NCBI GenBank assembly: GCA_009881065.1
Contig: WXFE01000113.1
Location: 1-47,677 of the forward strand
DNA: 47,677 nt
From: Bacteroidales bacterium
GTDB lineage: Bacteria > Bacteroidota > Bacteroidia > Bacteroidales > VadinHA17
Direction: 5' to 3'
The notes below the pieces were generated by a model. The model saw nothing but the letters and a program-made list of their open reading frames with translations, made no database searches and was not told where the DNA came from. The first letter of the stretch is position 1; each line of letters begins with the position of its first letter. A program made the translations under genes and the position numbers. Below are positions 8,765-16,439 of the stretch, piece by piece.

Positions 8765-9592
8765 ATGATGAAAAAGAACGCAATCCTGCTGTTAGCAGCG
8801 GCATTAATCCTTATCTCAGGAGCATGCAACGAAATAAGGAACGGAGATGGAACAGGACGAGTGATTCTGAAGGTTACTGACGCCCCGTTTGACATCAACA
8901 GTATCGAATCAGCACTTGTGACCATCACAAAAGTAGAGCTGAGAGAAGAATGTGACGGCATCAGCGATGCATGTGAGTTCATCACACTTTCGGAAGATAC
9001 CGTGACCCTTGACCTGATCGATCTCAGGAATGGTGTTACCGAAACACTCCTTGATATGGAGATTCCGGCCGGGAGGTATGATATGGTACGCCTCTACATT
9101 TACGAAGCCGGCCTGAAGCTGAAAGACTCCGAATTAATTCACCGCTTGAAAGTACCAGGTGGCAGCCAGTCAGGAATTAAGGTTTTCCTTCGCCCGGTTC
9201 TTGAAGTGGCTGAGGGAAGCCTTGAGGAAATCCTGCTTGATATAGACCTCTCCAGGTCATTTATCCTCAGGGGTAACCCCGCTCACAATAACGGCTTTAT
9301 CTTCAAGCCTGTGGTAAGGGCAGCCAATATGGCGAAGGCTGGTTGTATAAGAGGAGTGGTTACTGATACTGAAGGAACGGAGATAAGCGGGGCAAGTGTC
9401 TGGATTGAGCAGGACACCGTTACTGCCACAACATTCACTGATACCCGGGGCTTTTATGCGATTATCGGTGTGCCAACCGGCATATGGTCAGTTTCAGCAA
9501 CCAAAGAAGGCTATGATACGGTCCGTTATGACGGCATAAATGTCATCGCAGGTAATAAAACTGTTCAGAATTTCGTACTTACCAAAAAATAA
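8765..9592 (+). CDS. DUF4382 lipoprotein with C-terminal carboxypeptidase-regulatory-like domain
   Basis: A 275-residue predicted lipoprotein: signal peptide with lipobox LISGAC and Cys21. Residues 30-195 match the DUF4382 pattern (GRVILKVTDAPFDINSIESALVTITKVEL, abbreviated here to its core VTDAPFD; then IPAGRYDMVRL and the late GFIFKPVVRA). Residues 200-273 form a CarboxypepD_reg-type beta-sandwich (GCIRGVVTD, then GFYAIIGVPTG and YDGINVIAG). The family's function is unknown; such proteins are usually surface or periplasmic. The gene is single, with its own promoter box, the shared hairpin leader, and an intrinsic terminator directly after it. Its only link to the metal locus at 13-17 kb is the common leader. 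Confidence 0.9.
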   Translation: MMKKNAILLLAAALILISGACNEIRNGDGTGRVILKVTDAPFDINSIESALVTITKVELREECDGISDACEFITLSEDTVTLDLIDLRNGVTETLLDMEIPAGRYDMVRLYIYEAGLKLKDSELIHRLKVPGGSQSGIKVFLRPVLEVAEGSLEEILLDIDLSRSFILRGNPAHNNGFIFKPVVRAANMAKAGCIRGVVTDTEGTEISGASVWIEQDTVTATTFTDTRGFYAIIGVPTGIWSVSATKEGYDTVRYDGINVIAGNKTVQNFVLTKK

Positions 9593-9625
9593 CAGGCTGA
9601 ATAGTTTTAATATGGCTTAAATTTG

Positions 9626-9655
9626 AGCCGTGCCTCTCCGGCACGGCTTTTGATT
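9626..9655 (+). terminator. Intrinsic terminator of the DUF4382 gene
   Basis: Stem GCCGTGCC (9627-9634) pairs with GGCACGGC (9640-9647) around a 5-nt loop and is followed by a T-rich tail. Confidence 0.85.
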
Positions 9656-9679
9656 TTGTATAATTAATATCTAGATTTG
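9649..9679 (+). promoter_or_regulatory. Promoter of the M48 protease gene
   Basis: TTTG at 9649-9652 and a perfect -7 box TAGATTTG at 9672-9679 are separated by 19 nt, the usual Bacteroidetes -33/-7 arrangement. The -33 element lies within the tail of the preceding terminator. Confidence 0.55.
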
Positions 9680-9741
9680 AAAGATTGCAGCCATGTTTAT
9701 GGCGATGAACCAAATCCTTGCAAAGAAACCATTTACCTGAT

Positions 9742-11211
9742 ATGATGAAAACAAAAAGTGCACTTATCTATGCAGCGCTTATCAGCACAGCAGTGATTAC
9801 GGTTATATCCTGCGCAGTCAACCCGGTTACCGGCAGGAAGCAGATTATGCTTATGTCAGAAGCACAGGAGATTCAGCTTGGGTTATCATATGACCCACAG
9901 GTACTTGCCAGTTTCGGTGAATACAATAATCCGGCACTTCAGTCGTGGGTACAGGCAAAGGGGACAGAGATGGGAAAGATTTCACACCGGCCGAACCTCC
10001 AATATCATGTCAAAGTGGTTGACTCGCCGGTGGTAAACGCTTTTGCGGTTCCAGGAGGTTACATATACCTTACCAGAGGTATAATGGCAAATCTCAATAA
10101 CGAAGCTGAATTCATTGGTGTTCTCGGCCATGAGATGGGCCACATTGCCGCCCGCCACTCAGTCAGCCAGCAAACCAAGCAGCAGTTGGGAACGCTTATT
10201 CTGATAGGCGGAATGGTAGCCTCGCCAAAGTTTGCCAACTATGCCGAGCAGGCAATGCAGGGTCTTGGGCTACTCTTCCTGAGCTTCAGCCGCGAGGATG
10301 AACGTGAAGCTGACGCCCTCGGATCAGAATATGCCACAAAAATGGGATATGACGGTACCAAAATGGCCGATTTCTACAAGGTGCTCATCAGAATGAACCT
10401 CTCTGAAGCTGAAGGCGGGGTTCCCACGTTCCTGTCAACCCACCCTGATCCGGGTGACAGGTACAATGCTGTGCTCAGGAACACCAAAGCATGGCAGGAC
10501 AAACTGCAGCTTCCCTCCTACAAGGTGAATGCAGATTCATATCTCCAGATGATTGACGGGATGGTCTATGGCGAGGACCCGAAGCAGGGATACACTATCG
10601 ACAACATCTTCTATCACCCCGAACTCAGGTTCAGGTTCTCATTCCCTGCCGGATGGCAACTGACAAATGCACCTACCCAGGTAACCATTCAGCCTTCTGA
10701 CGGAAAGGCACTGATGCTCTTCACCCTCTCCAACCAGAAAACCCTTCAGTCAGCTGTTGACACCACGATGGCAATGTACGGGCTCCAGCTGCAGCGCAGC
10801 GAGAAAAAGAGTGTCAACGGACTGCAGGCTATCGTCACCCTTGCCAAACAGCCGGTTCAGGACCAGTCGACCGGAGCAACGGGAACAAATGTCGTCCTCA
10901 CCTATTTCGTTCAGTATGGATCATTGATATATGTATTCCATGGTGTCTCCACCGAAGCTGACTTCGAAAGCTATGCCCCCACAATGGAAGCATCGATGAA
11001 GACCTTCGCACAGCTCACTGACCAGTCAAAGATCAATGTCAAGCCGAAAAGAATCCATGTCAGAAAGGTCCAGCGTACAGGGACCATGGCCAGCGTACTC
11101 AGCTCCTTCAACATGCCCCAGAACATGATGGAAGAGCTTTCTCTCCTCAACAACATAGAGCTTAATGAGACGGTGCAGGCAGGCAGGTACATCAAGATTA
11201 TCGGTGAATAG
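9742..11211 (+). CDS. M48-family zinc metalloprotease lipoprotein with C-terminal LysM-like region
   Basis: Counted from the ATG at 9742 the protein has 489 residues. A longer reading from TTG at 9718 would put extra residues before a good signal sequence and is rejected. The lipobox ends at C24. The protease motif is H130-E-M-G-H134, with the third zinc ligand probably E189 in DEREADALG, as in BepA/LoiP-type proteases that degrade misfolded envelope proteins. After the catalytic domain comes a region of about 150 residues found in Bacteroidetes members. The last 50 residues (RTGTMASVLSSF ... AGRYIKII) look like a LysM-type peptidoglycan-binding fold. It should act at the periplasmic face of a membrane. 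It appears monocistronic with its own promoter. Confidence 0.92.
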   Translation: MMKTKSALIYAALISTAVITVISCAVNPVTGRKQIMLMSEAQEIQLGLSYDPQVLASFGEYNNPALQSWVQAKGTEMGKISHRPNLQYHVKVVDSPVVNAFAVPGGYIYLTRGIMANLNNEAEFIGVLGHEMGHIAARHSVSQQTKQQLGTLILIGGMVASPKFANYAEQAMQGLGLLFLSFSREDEREADALGSEYATKMGYDGTKMADFYKVLIRMNLSEAEGGVPTFLSTHPDPGDRYNAVLRNTKAWQDKLQLPSYKVNADSYLQMIDGMVYGEDPKQGYTIDNIFYHPELRFRFSFPAGWQLTNAPTQVTIQPSDGKALMLFTLSNQKTLQSAVDTTMAMYGLQLQRSEKKSVNGLQAIVTLAKQPVQDQSTGATGTNVVLTYFVQYGSLIYVFHGVSTEADFESYAPTMEASMKTFAQLTDQSKINVKPKRIHVRKVQRTGTMASVLSSFNMPQNMMEELSLLNNIELNETVQAGRYIKIIGE

Positions 11212-11432
11212 GCGCAGACACAGAACTGACATTGGCATATAATTAAGTGATTCCCCGGGCCAGGTTTCGGGCCGAGGTGCGCGCCGGGGCGCGGACAGGG
11301 GCCGCTGTGTTTTCCTTCACCCCTGCCCCAAGAGAACAATCGATCAAAACCAGTTATCATGACAGAAGACCTGTTGGTCAATACCTGTCCATTGTCCGTC
11401 AAAAGAGACTGGACAAAAGCTCTTTTCGATCG

Positions 11433-11440
11433 TATATTAG
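11433..11440 (+). promoter_or_regulatory. Possible -7 box of the 44-residue gene
   Basis: TATATTAG differs by one base from TAnnTTTG and lies 24 nt before the ATG at 11464. It is weak evidence by itself. Confidence 0.3.
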
Positions 11441-11463
11441 TATAGAATTCAACCACGGAAAAG

Positions 11464-11598
11464 ATGAAAACGTACTATCAGATAACAGCAGAAGAAATAG
11501 GTATTGTACTGCTCCGGAAAAGAAAAATTGCCAAGGCACTTCGCAGGTGGTTACGCGAAAATGGAATGCCCTACGAATACGTTTTTTACGTCAGGTAA
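11464..11598 (+). CDS. Small basic protein of unknown function, 44 residues
   Basis: An ATG preceded by a purine-rich GGAAAAG opens 44 codons ending in TAA. The peptide starts MKTYYQITAEEIGIVLL, has a strongly basic helix (RKRKIAKALRRWLREN) in the middle and an aromatic end (PYEYVFYVR). No membrane segment or signal peptide is evident. Support for a real gene is the near-consensus -7 box upstream, the purine-rich stretch before the ATG, and a strong intrinsic terminator 45 nt after the stop. I do not recognise the family. The basic amphipathic middle suggests nucleic-acid or protein binding, but that is a guess. It stands between the M48 protease and the convergent mscL; 11212-11463 otherwise shows nothing beyond a GC-rich stretch. 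Confidence 0.55.
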   Translation: MKTYYQITAEEIGIVLLRKRKIAKALRRWLRENGMPYEYVFYVR

Positions 11599-11642
11599 TA
11601 TCTCACGATAAGGTTCTGTTTAATGGTTTTTCCGGTGTAATG

Positions 11643-11672
11643 AGACCGACCCGTCAAGGGTCGGTTTTTTTA
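11643..11672 (+). terminator. Intrinsic terminator after the 44-residue gene
   Basis: Perfect 8-bp stem ACCGACCC (11645-11652) with GGGTCGGT (11658-11665), a GTCAA loop and a run of seven T. The following stretch to 11914 shows no gene or clear structure. Confidence 0.9.
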
Positions 11673-11914
11673 TATCAATGCTTTAATGACTGCTGTTCAC
11701 TGAGATGACTGCCTGCTGCTGACGGCAGACAGCCAACTGCAGAAAAGGCCGCACTCTTGCGAATGCAGCCTCTGTTCCAGGTCTATTGCGGTGAGCCGCT
11801 CTAACCCCTGTCAGGAAAGAACCTGTGCCACCAGAAAAATATCCTTATTCTTGCCATAGTTAAATCGCCTGCAAATATGCAAACAATTATTGACAGCAAT
11901 TATTGTACCACTAA

Positions 11915-12346
11915 CTATTTTTTCAGCAGGTCACGTATCTCCTTCAGAAGAACTGCCTCTTCACTCGGTGGAGGAGGAGTTTCAGGAGCTGCCTCTTCCT
12001 TCTTCTTCAGGGTGTTCATTCCTTTTATCACGAAGAAGATACAAAGCGCCACAATCAGAAAGTCAATGATATTGTTGAGGAATATCCCATAGTTGATTGA
12101 CACTTCGCTGACTGCAGGCTGTACGACTACAGCTCCGTCCATCACGGCATCGGAGCCTTTCTGAAGTATTGCTTTAAGGCTGCTGAAGTCCACCTTTCCC
12201 AACAGCAAGCCCAGTGGCGGCATAAGAACGTCATTTACAAGTGATGTGATAATCTTTCCGAATGCTCCGCCGATAATGATACCAACAGCCATGTCAAGCA
12301 TGTTGCCCTTCACGGCAAACTCCTTGAATTCCTTTACTATTCCCAT
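11915..12346 (-). CDS. mscL: Large-conductance mechanosensitive channel MscL
   Basis: A 143-residue inner-membrane channel that opens under membrane tension to release solutes during hypo-osmotic shock. The N-terminal amphipathic helix and first membrane helix read [10 protein letters not shown] then [19 protein letters not shown], which is the classic pore-lining segment. The second helix is at about 85-107 ([16 protein letters not shown]). The C-terminal bundle ([15 protein letters not shown]) is complete after a Pro-rich linker. Length is normal (130-150). A perfect -7 box lies 48-55 nt upstream on the minus strand. The divergent neighbours are dodecin and a BON-LysM protein related to the potassium-binding Kbp, so an osmotic or ionic stress theme is possible. 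Confidence 0.97.
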   Translation of the reverse strand: MGIVKEFKEFAVKGNMLDMAVGIIIGGAFGKIITSLVNDVLMPPLGLLLGKVDFSSLKAILQKGSDAVMDGAVVVQPAVSEVSINYGIFLNNIIDFLIVALCIFFVIKGMNTLKKKEEAAPETPPPPSEEAVLLKEIRDLLKK

Positions 12347-12393
12347 ACTCTTTCAGGTTTTTGGTTTGTTAATACAAACAGGTTAACTGATAT

Positions 12394-12401
12394 CAAATAT
12401 A
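12394..12401 (-). promoter_or_regulatory. -7 box of mscL
   Basis: Read on the minus strand this is TATATTTG, a perfect TAnnTTTG match, about 50 nt upstream of the mscL start. Confidence 0.5.
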
Positions 12402-12549
12402 CAAAAAGGCAGGAGATATTCAGTTTAACGGTGACTTTGATTTACCACTCCGTGATTCATTAAACCCGATTATTTTAATTAACTTACGAAGCTTACCGTC
12501 CAAATCAGACGGAATTGTCAACATATTAAATATTAACCTTTTAAAAAGA

Positions 12550-12756
12550 ATGACTATGGCAGTACTTAAAGTTATCGAGGTTCTTGCATCATCACCGGTC
12601 AGCTGGGAGGATGCAACAGCCTCTGCCGTGAAGATGGCAGCAAAAACAGTCCGGGAAATACGTTCTGTATATGTACAGGACCAGAGCGCTGTGGTAAACA
12701 AGGACAAGATCACAGAATACCGTGTTAATGTAAAAATTACCTTTGAAGTAGTTTAA
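12550..12756 (+). CDS. Dodecin (flavin-binding dodecamer)
   Basis: A 68-residue protein matching the dodecin family, small proteins that assemble into hollow dodecamers and bind riboflavin, FMN or FAD. The pattern is visible throughout: an N-terminal strand (VLKVIEVLASSPVSWEDA) with the flavin-stacking tryptophan, a central helix (ATASAVKMAAKTVREI), and two C-terminal strands (SVYVQDQSAVV, YRVNVKITFEV). The start could be ATG at 12550 or 12556; both give a plausible N-terminus. It lies 14 bp before the BON-LysM gene on the same strand, so the two are probably one transcript. Confidence 0.92.
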   Translation: MTMAVLKVIEVLASSPVSWEDATASAVKMAAKTVREIRSVYVQDQSAVVNKDKITEYRVNVKITFEVV

Positions 12757-12770
12757 TTAAAAACAGGATT

Positions 12771-13232
12771 ATGGGACTTATTTCATTTATCAAGAATGCA
12801 GGTGCAAAGATCTTCAAATCAGAAGAGAAGCGCGAAGAGGAAAAGGCAAATCTGATCACCGGGCATATCAAAAAATTTGGTTTTGACGTAAGCAAGGTCA
12901 AGGTTGCTGTTGATGACGAGAAGGTGATTCTTACCGGATCTGTTGACACCCACCAGAACAAGAACAAGATTATCGTTACCGCAGGTAACGTTGAAGGCAT
13001 CTCGGTGGTTGAAGATCATCTCCTGGTCATAACACCCGAACCTGTTGCTCCTCCCGAGCCGGAGAAACAGTTCTACACGGTCAAGAAAGGTGATTACCTC
13101 TCAAAGATCGCCAAGGAGGTTTATGGTGACGCCAGGAAATACCCGATCATCTTCGAAGCCAACAAACCCATGCTCAAGGATCCTGATCTGATCTATCCCG
13201 GGCAGGTTCTGGTTATCCCTCCACTCAAATAG
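12771..13232 (+). CDS. lysM: BON-LysM protein related to Kbp/YgaU
   Basis: A 153-residue protein with the two-domain order of E. coli Kbp (YgaU), a cytoplasmic potassium-binding protein of about 149 residues. A basic N-terminal helix is followed by a BON domain (about 30-85: VKVAVDDEKVILTGSVD) and a C-terminal LysM domain (about 100-152: YTVKKGDYLSKIAKEVYG ... IYPGQVLVIP). There is no signal peptide, as in Kbp. The substrate in this organism is inferred from family only. It is the second gene after dodecin and ends at a strong intrinsic terminator, closing the operon. Confidence 0.9.
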   Translation: MGLISFIKNAGAKIFKSEEKREEEKANLITGHIKKFGFDVSKVKVAVDDEKVILTGSVDTHQNKNKIIVTAGNVEGISVVEDHLLVITPEPVAPPEPEKQFYTVKKGDYLSKIAKEVYGDARKYPIIFEANKPMLKDPDLIYPGQVLVIPPLK

Positions 13233-13258
13233 GAAAATTTTGCATTCGATATGTGCAG

Positions 13259-13290
13259 AGGGTGCCTCAAAAGGGCGCCCTTTTTCTTTT
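13259..13290 (+). terminator. Terminator of the dodecin/BON-LysM operon
   Basis: Stem AGGGTGCC (13259-13266) pairs with GGCGCCCT (13274-13281), one G-U pair, followed by TTTTTCTTTT. Confidence 0.88.
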
Positions 13291-13368
13291 GGCTTACTGT
13301 TCATCTCTGAGGCAGGTCATAAGCCTGCCTCAGAAATTCTCGTCATAATATTTGTTTATAAATGTTGT

Positions 13369-13376
13369 TATATTTG
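13369..13376 (+). promoter_or_regulatory. -7 box just before the Cys/His-rich exported protein
   Basis: TATATTTG is a perfect TAnnTTTG match ending only 5 nt before the likely GTG start at 13382, so the transcript may be leaderless. Confidence 0.4.
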
Positions 13377-13381
13377 GGCCA

Positions 13382-13840
13382 GTGAGAAAGATACGCATCA
13401 TATCGCCATTCATCTCCGTCTTCCTGATTACACTCATTCTTTCAGGCAGCTTCGGTTTTACCCTTATTCATCATACCTGTCTCCACTGCGGGACCAACGA
13501 GACAATCGCCTCCCTCTGCGGTGACCCGGTCGGGAACAAGTGCTTCGGTGACCGGAAAGCAACCTGCTGCAGTCATGATGATTGTGACGTACAACACCGC
13601 CACAGCACCGGTGACATGGTACTGTCAGATGACTGCTGCACACACGAGGCAGAGAGGATTGTGACGGATGAACTGGTGCGTACAGAGGCACAGAATGAGA
13701 TTCTTCCTTATTTCCTTGCAGCAACGATCATTGCTGTCATGGAAGAATATCAAACCAATAATTACAATCATTTTTCAGAAGAGCAGCCGTTTCACTGCGG
13801 ACGCGACCTGACTACAATGCTCTGCTGTATCCGCTCCTGA
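13382..13840 (+). CDS. Exported Cys/His-rich protein (HYC_CC_PP-like), first gene of a probable metal locus
   Basis: From a GTG at 13382 the protein has 152 residues. The frame extends 5' to a TTG at 13352, but the hydrophobic signal segment (IISPFISVFLITLILSG) and the basic RKIR before it fit the GTG. After the signal comes HHTCLHCG, then clusters ATCCSHDDCD and DDCCTHE, and a late CC near the end: many Cys and His in a small exported domain. It resembles the Bacteroidota HYC_CC_PP proteins found beside heavy-metal genes, where HYC and CC motifs are conserved. The usual C-terminal PP motif is not evident. The TonB receptor and HMA protein downstream make metal binding likely; copper is a guess. 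Confidence 0.7.
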   Translation: MRKIRIISPFISVFLITLILSGSFGFTLIHHTCLHCGTNETIASLCGDPVGNKCFGDRKATCCSHDDCDVQHRHSTGDMVLSDDCCTHEAERIVTDELVRTEAQNEILPYFLAATIIAVMEEYQTNNYNHFSEEQPFHCGRDLTTMLCCIRS

Positions 13841-13865
13841 TGCTTTCATAGGGAAACAACTGACA

Positions 13866-13891
13866 CCGGAAAGGATGACTCCTTTACCCGG
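13866..13891 (+). other. Hairpin between the Cys/His-rich gene and leader copy B
   Basis: CCGGAAAGGA and TCCTTT-AC-CCGG form a stem with perfect AAAGGA/TCCTTT pairing and a TGAC loop; flanking CAAC and GTTG could extend it. There is no T-run, so it is not a standard terminator. It may be a processing or attenuation structure. Confidence 0.4.
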
Positions 13892-13972
13892 CCTTTGTTG
13901 TTGACGCTGCATGCGTGATGGTTTTCAAAAACCACTGCACAGATGCCATTTAATTAATTTTCAAAATATTCC

Positions 13973-14060
13973 CTATGAAACCCACATGTTTCAAACAGAC
14001 AGACACCTGCTTATATGATCATCAGTCATGTGGGTTCCTCATACCTTTAAAATCAAGATT
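13973..14060 (+). promoter_or_regulatory. Shared hairpin leader, copy B (metal-locus TonB receptor)
   Basis: AACCCACATG (13979-13988) pairs perfectly with CATGTGGGTT (14027-14036); TATGA upstream can also pair with TCATA after a CC bulge. The conserved ATACCTTTAAAATC follows. The micro-ORF 13975-14064 has 29 codons (MKPTCFKQTDTC...). Its TGA stop overlaps the receptor's ATG (ATGA), an arrangement suited to translational coupling. A near-consensus -7 box TAATTTTC is at 13955-13962. Confidence 0.78.
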
Positions 14061-16322
14061 ATGATGAAGCATTTAACAATACTGATAACTATTCTTCTCA
14101 TCCCTGCCTTCGTTGTGGCCCAGGGTCGTCTGGAGGGCAAGGTCATGGTCGCCGGCAATGACGATGCGCCTGACGGAGAAGGCCTTCCCGGTGCAAACGT
14201 AGTCTGGGCCGGAACAACCGTTGGCGCTTCCGCCAATGCAGCCGGCTACTTTACCATCAAAAAAGTAAAGGATCACAATCTGCTTGTAGCCAGTTTCGTA
14301 GGTTATACAACTGACACCGTTGTGGTTGATCCGGACACTGATTACATTGAGATCATCCTTGAGGAAAGCAGCATGCTTGATGAGATCAGGGTAATTGGCC
14401 GGGCCACGGGTACCCACATTGACCGCAAGGCCACCATTGCCACAGTAAACATCACCGGCGCGGAGCTATGCAAAGCGGCATGCTGCAACCTCTCGGAAAG
14501 TTTTGTCACAAACGCCTCCGTTGATGTCAACTATGCTGATGCCGCCACCGGTGCGAAACAGATACAGCTTCTTGGCCTTGCCGGCTCATACGTTCAGATA
14601 CTTACTGAGAATATCCCGTCAATGTACGGGCTGGGAGCGGCTTATGGACTGAGCTACATCCCCGGCCCGTGGATGGAATCAATACAGGTCTCCAAAGGCA
14701 CCTCCTCGGTGCGAAACGGAAATGAGTCTATCACCGGGCAGATTAACGTCGAATACAAGAAGCCGGTAACAAGTGAGATACTGTTTGTCAATGGATTCGT
14801 GAGTGATGCAGGCAAGATAGAAAGCAATGCCAATGCTTCACTCAGGCTTAATACATACTGGAGCACGATGCTGCTTGGTCACGGCGAAACACAGTCAGGC
14901 GCCAGCGACCATAACAAAGACGGCTTCCGCGATGAGCCCGACGTCAGGCAATACAGTTTCATGAACCGGTGGGACTACCTCAGCGATAATCTCACCTTCC
15001 GCACAGGCATCAAGTACATGAATGAGGAGAGAATCGGCGGCCAGTTTGACTATAACCGCAACTCTCCAAACACCTGGGACAGCGGCTACGGGATAAACAT
15101 GGCCACAGAGAGGGCTGAAGCCTTCACCAAGCTGGGCGGCATGTTCGGCCCTGATGACAATATGTCGTTGGGCTGGATCCAGAGTTTCGCCTTCCATGAG
15201 ATGAACGCCTGGCTGGGATACAACAAGTACGATGCAACCCAGAAGAGCTACTACACCAACCTTCTCTACCAGTACTTCCCGGGGGAGAAACACACTGTTG
15301 ACGCAGGCGTCAGCTACCGCTTCGACCATTATGACGAGCTGCAGGGCATATACAGGCCGCTGACCGGACATATCACAACCAACATCAATTCGGAAACAGT
15401 GGAATCAGTGCCGGGAGTATTCATGCAGTACACTTACACTGATTCTGCAAAAGTGACACTACTGGCCGGAGTGAGGTACGACTTCTACCGTAACCACGGT
15501 GCACAGTTCACCCCCCGCCTTCACCTGAGATATGAAATCACACCCCATATAACCCTCAGGGCTTCAGCAGGAAAAGGTTATCGTACAGTCCACGTCCTTG
15601 CTGAAAACATGTACTTCCTCTCAAGCAGCAGGCAGATGGTAATAGCAGACAATCTTGACATCGAAGAGGCATGGAACGCGGGCATCAACATGACAGGGTA
15701 TCTCCATATCGGCAAACGGGAACTCAGGGTTACCGGCGAAGCCTACCGTACCAGCTTCGTAAAGCAGATAGTGATTGATCTCGACTCCGATATTGACAGG
15801 GTATCATTCTACAACCTCGACGGAAAATCATACTCGAATGTTTACCAGCTTGAAGCGCAGATAGAACCGGTGACAGGGCTGGATATCACAGCCGCATGGC
15901 GCTGGAACGATGTCAAACAGACTATCGGAGGTGAGCTTCGCGAGAAGCCTCTTGCCTCACGCTACAAGGGACTTCTCACCGCCTCATACACAACACGCAT
16001 GAGGAAGTGGCAGGTTGACTGCACACTGCAGTACAACGGCCCCGGCAGGATACCCTCCACTATGGCAAATCCGGAGCCTTACCGGAGAGCTGATCATTTC
16101 AGCGCCTACCCGGTATTGAATGCCCAGATAACGAAGTATTTCAGAAAATGGAGCGTCTATATCGGCGCCGAAAACATCACCGGTTCAAGACAGCATGACG
16201 CGATAATCGCAGCCAATGATCCATTTGGCCCATATTATGACGGTTCAATGATCTACGGTCCGGTGCACGGCCGGAAATTATTTGCCGGCTTCAGATTCGC
16301 ACTTGACAGACCGCAGAATTAA
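14061..16322 (+). CDS. TonB-dependent outer-membrane receptor, probable metal (copper-like) uptake
   Basis: 753 residues from the ATG at 14061; an in-frame GTG at 14028 lies inside the leader hairpin and is rejected because a good signal peptide (ILITILLIPAFVVAQG) begins at 14061. Residues 25-110 are a carboxypeptidase-regulatory-like domain (ANAAGYFTIKKV, FVGYTTDTVVV). The plug follows, with an unusual CKAACCNLSESF motif near residue 140 and NIPSMYGLG. The remainder is a TonB barrel ending in an aromatic-containing strand (KLFAGFRFAL). The Cys-containing plug is typical of Bacteroidetes receptors next to HMA-domain genes. It sits between the Cys/His-rich exported protein and an exported HMA protein, so transport of a thiophilic metal or a metal complex is a reasonable inference. 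Confidence 0.9.
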   Translation: MMKHLTILITILLIPAFVVAQGRLEGKVMVAGNDDAPDGEGLPGANVVWAGTTVGASANAAGYFTIKKVKDHNLLVASFVGYTTDTVVVDPDTDYIEIILEESSMLDEIRVIGRATGTHIDRKATIATVNITGAELCKAACCNLSESFVTNASVDVNYADAATGAKQIQLLGLAGSYVQILTENIPSMYGLGAAYGLSYIPGPWMESIQVSKGTSSVRNGNESITGQINVEYKKPVTSEILFVNGFVSDAGKIESNANASLRLNTYWSTMLLGHGETQSGASDHNKDGFRDEPDVRQYSFMNRWDYLSDNLTFRTGIKYMNEERIGGQFDYNRNSPNTWDSGYGINMATERAEAFTKLGGMFGPDDNMSLGWIQSFAFHEMNAWLGYNKYDATQKSYYTNLLYQYFPGEKHTVDAGVSYRFDHYDELQGIYRPLTGHITTNINSETVESVPGVFMQYTYTDSAKVTLLAGVRYDFYRNHGAQFTPRLHLRYEITPHITLRASAGKGYRTVHVLAENMYFLSSSRQMVIADNLDIEEAWNAGINMTGYLHIGKRELRVTGEAYRTSFVKQIVIDLDSDIDRVSFYNLDGKSYSNVYQLEAQIEPVTGLDITAAWRWNDVKQTIGGELREKPLASRYKGLLTASYTTRMRKWQVDCTLQYNGPGRIPSTMANPEPYRRADHFSAYPVLNAQITKYFRKWSVYIGAENITGSRQHDAIIAANDPFGPYYDGSMIYGPVHGRKLFAGFRFALDRPQN

Positions 16323-16342
16323 TAACAATCAAAAAAACAACA

Positions 16343-16439
16343 CGATGGAGCCCACATGTACCAAATTCAAAAACACCTGTTTGTAGAATTTTCAGTCATG
16401 CGGGTTCCATAATACCTTAAAAATCAAAATTATATTATA
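16343..16439 (+). promoter_or_regulatory. Shared hairpin leader, copy C (between receptor and HMA gene)
   Basis: ATGGAGCCCACATG (16345-16358) pairs with CATGCGGGTTCCAT (16397-16410): thirteen of fourteen positions pair, with one A-C mismatch and one G-U. The A-C mismatch seen at the arm base in copies A and D is a G-C pair here, a compensatory change. The conserved ATACCTTAAAAATC follows. The micro-ORF 16345-16386 is only 13 codons (MEPTCTKFKNTCL). It begins 22 nt after the receptor stop and no -7 box is seen, so it is probably internal to an operon transcript. Confidence 0.75.

Noticed and set aside
9718..9741. TTG start for the M48 protease
   Set aside because: The ATG at 9742 gives a normal lipoprotein signal; the extra eight residues would precede it.
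11247..11708. A 153-codon open frame on the plus strand
   Set aside because: It runs through a GC-rich spacer, the likely small gene in another frame and its terminator. Composition is unlike a protein and no motif is present.
14028..14060. GTG start for the metal-locus TonB receptor
   Set aside because: It lies within the 3' arm of the leader hairpin, and the ATG at 14061 starts a standard signal peptide.
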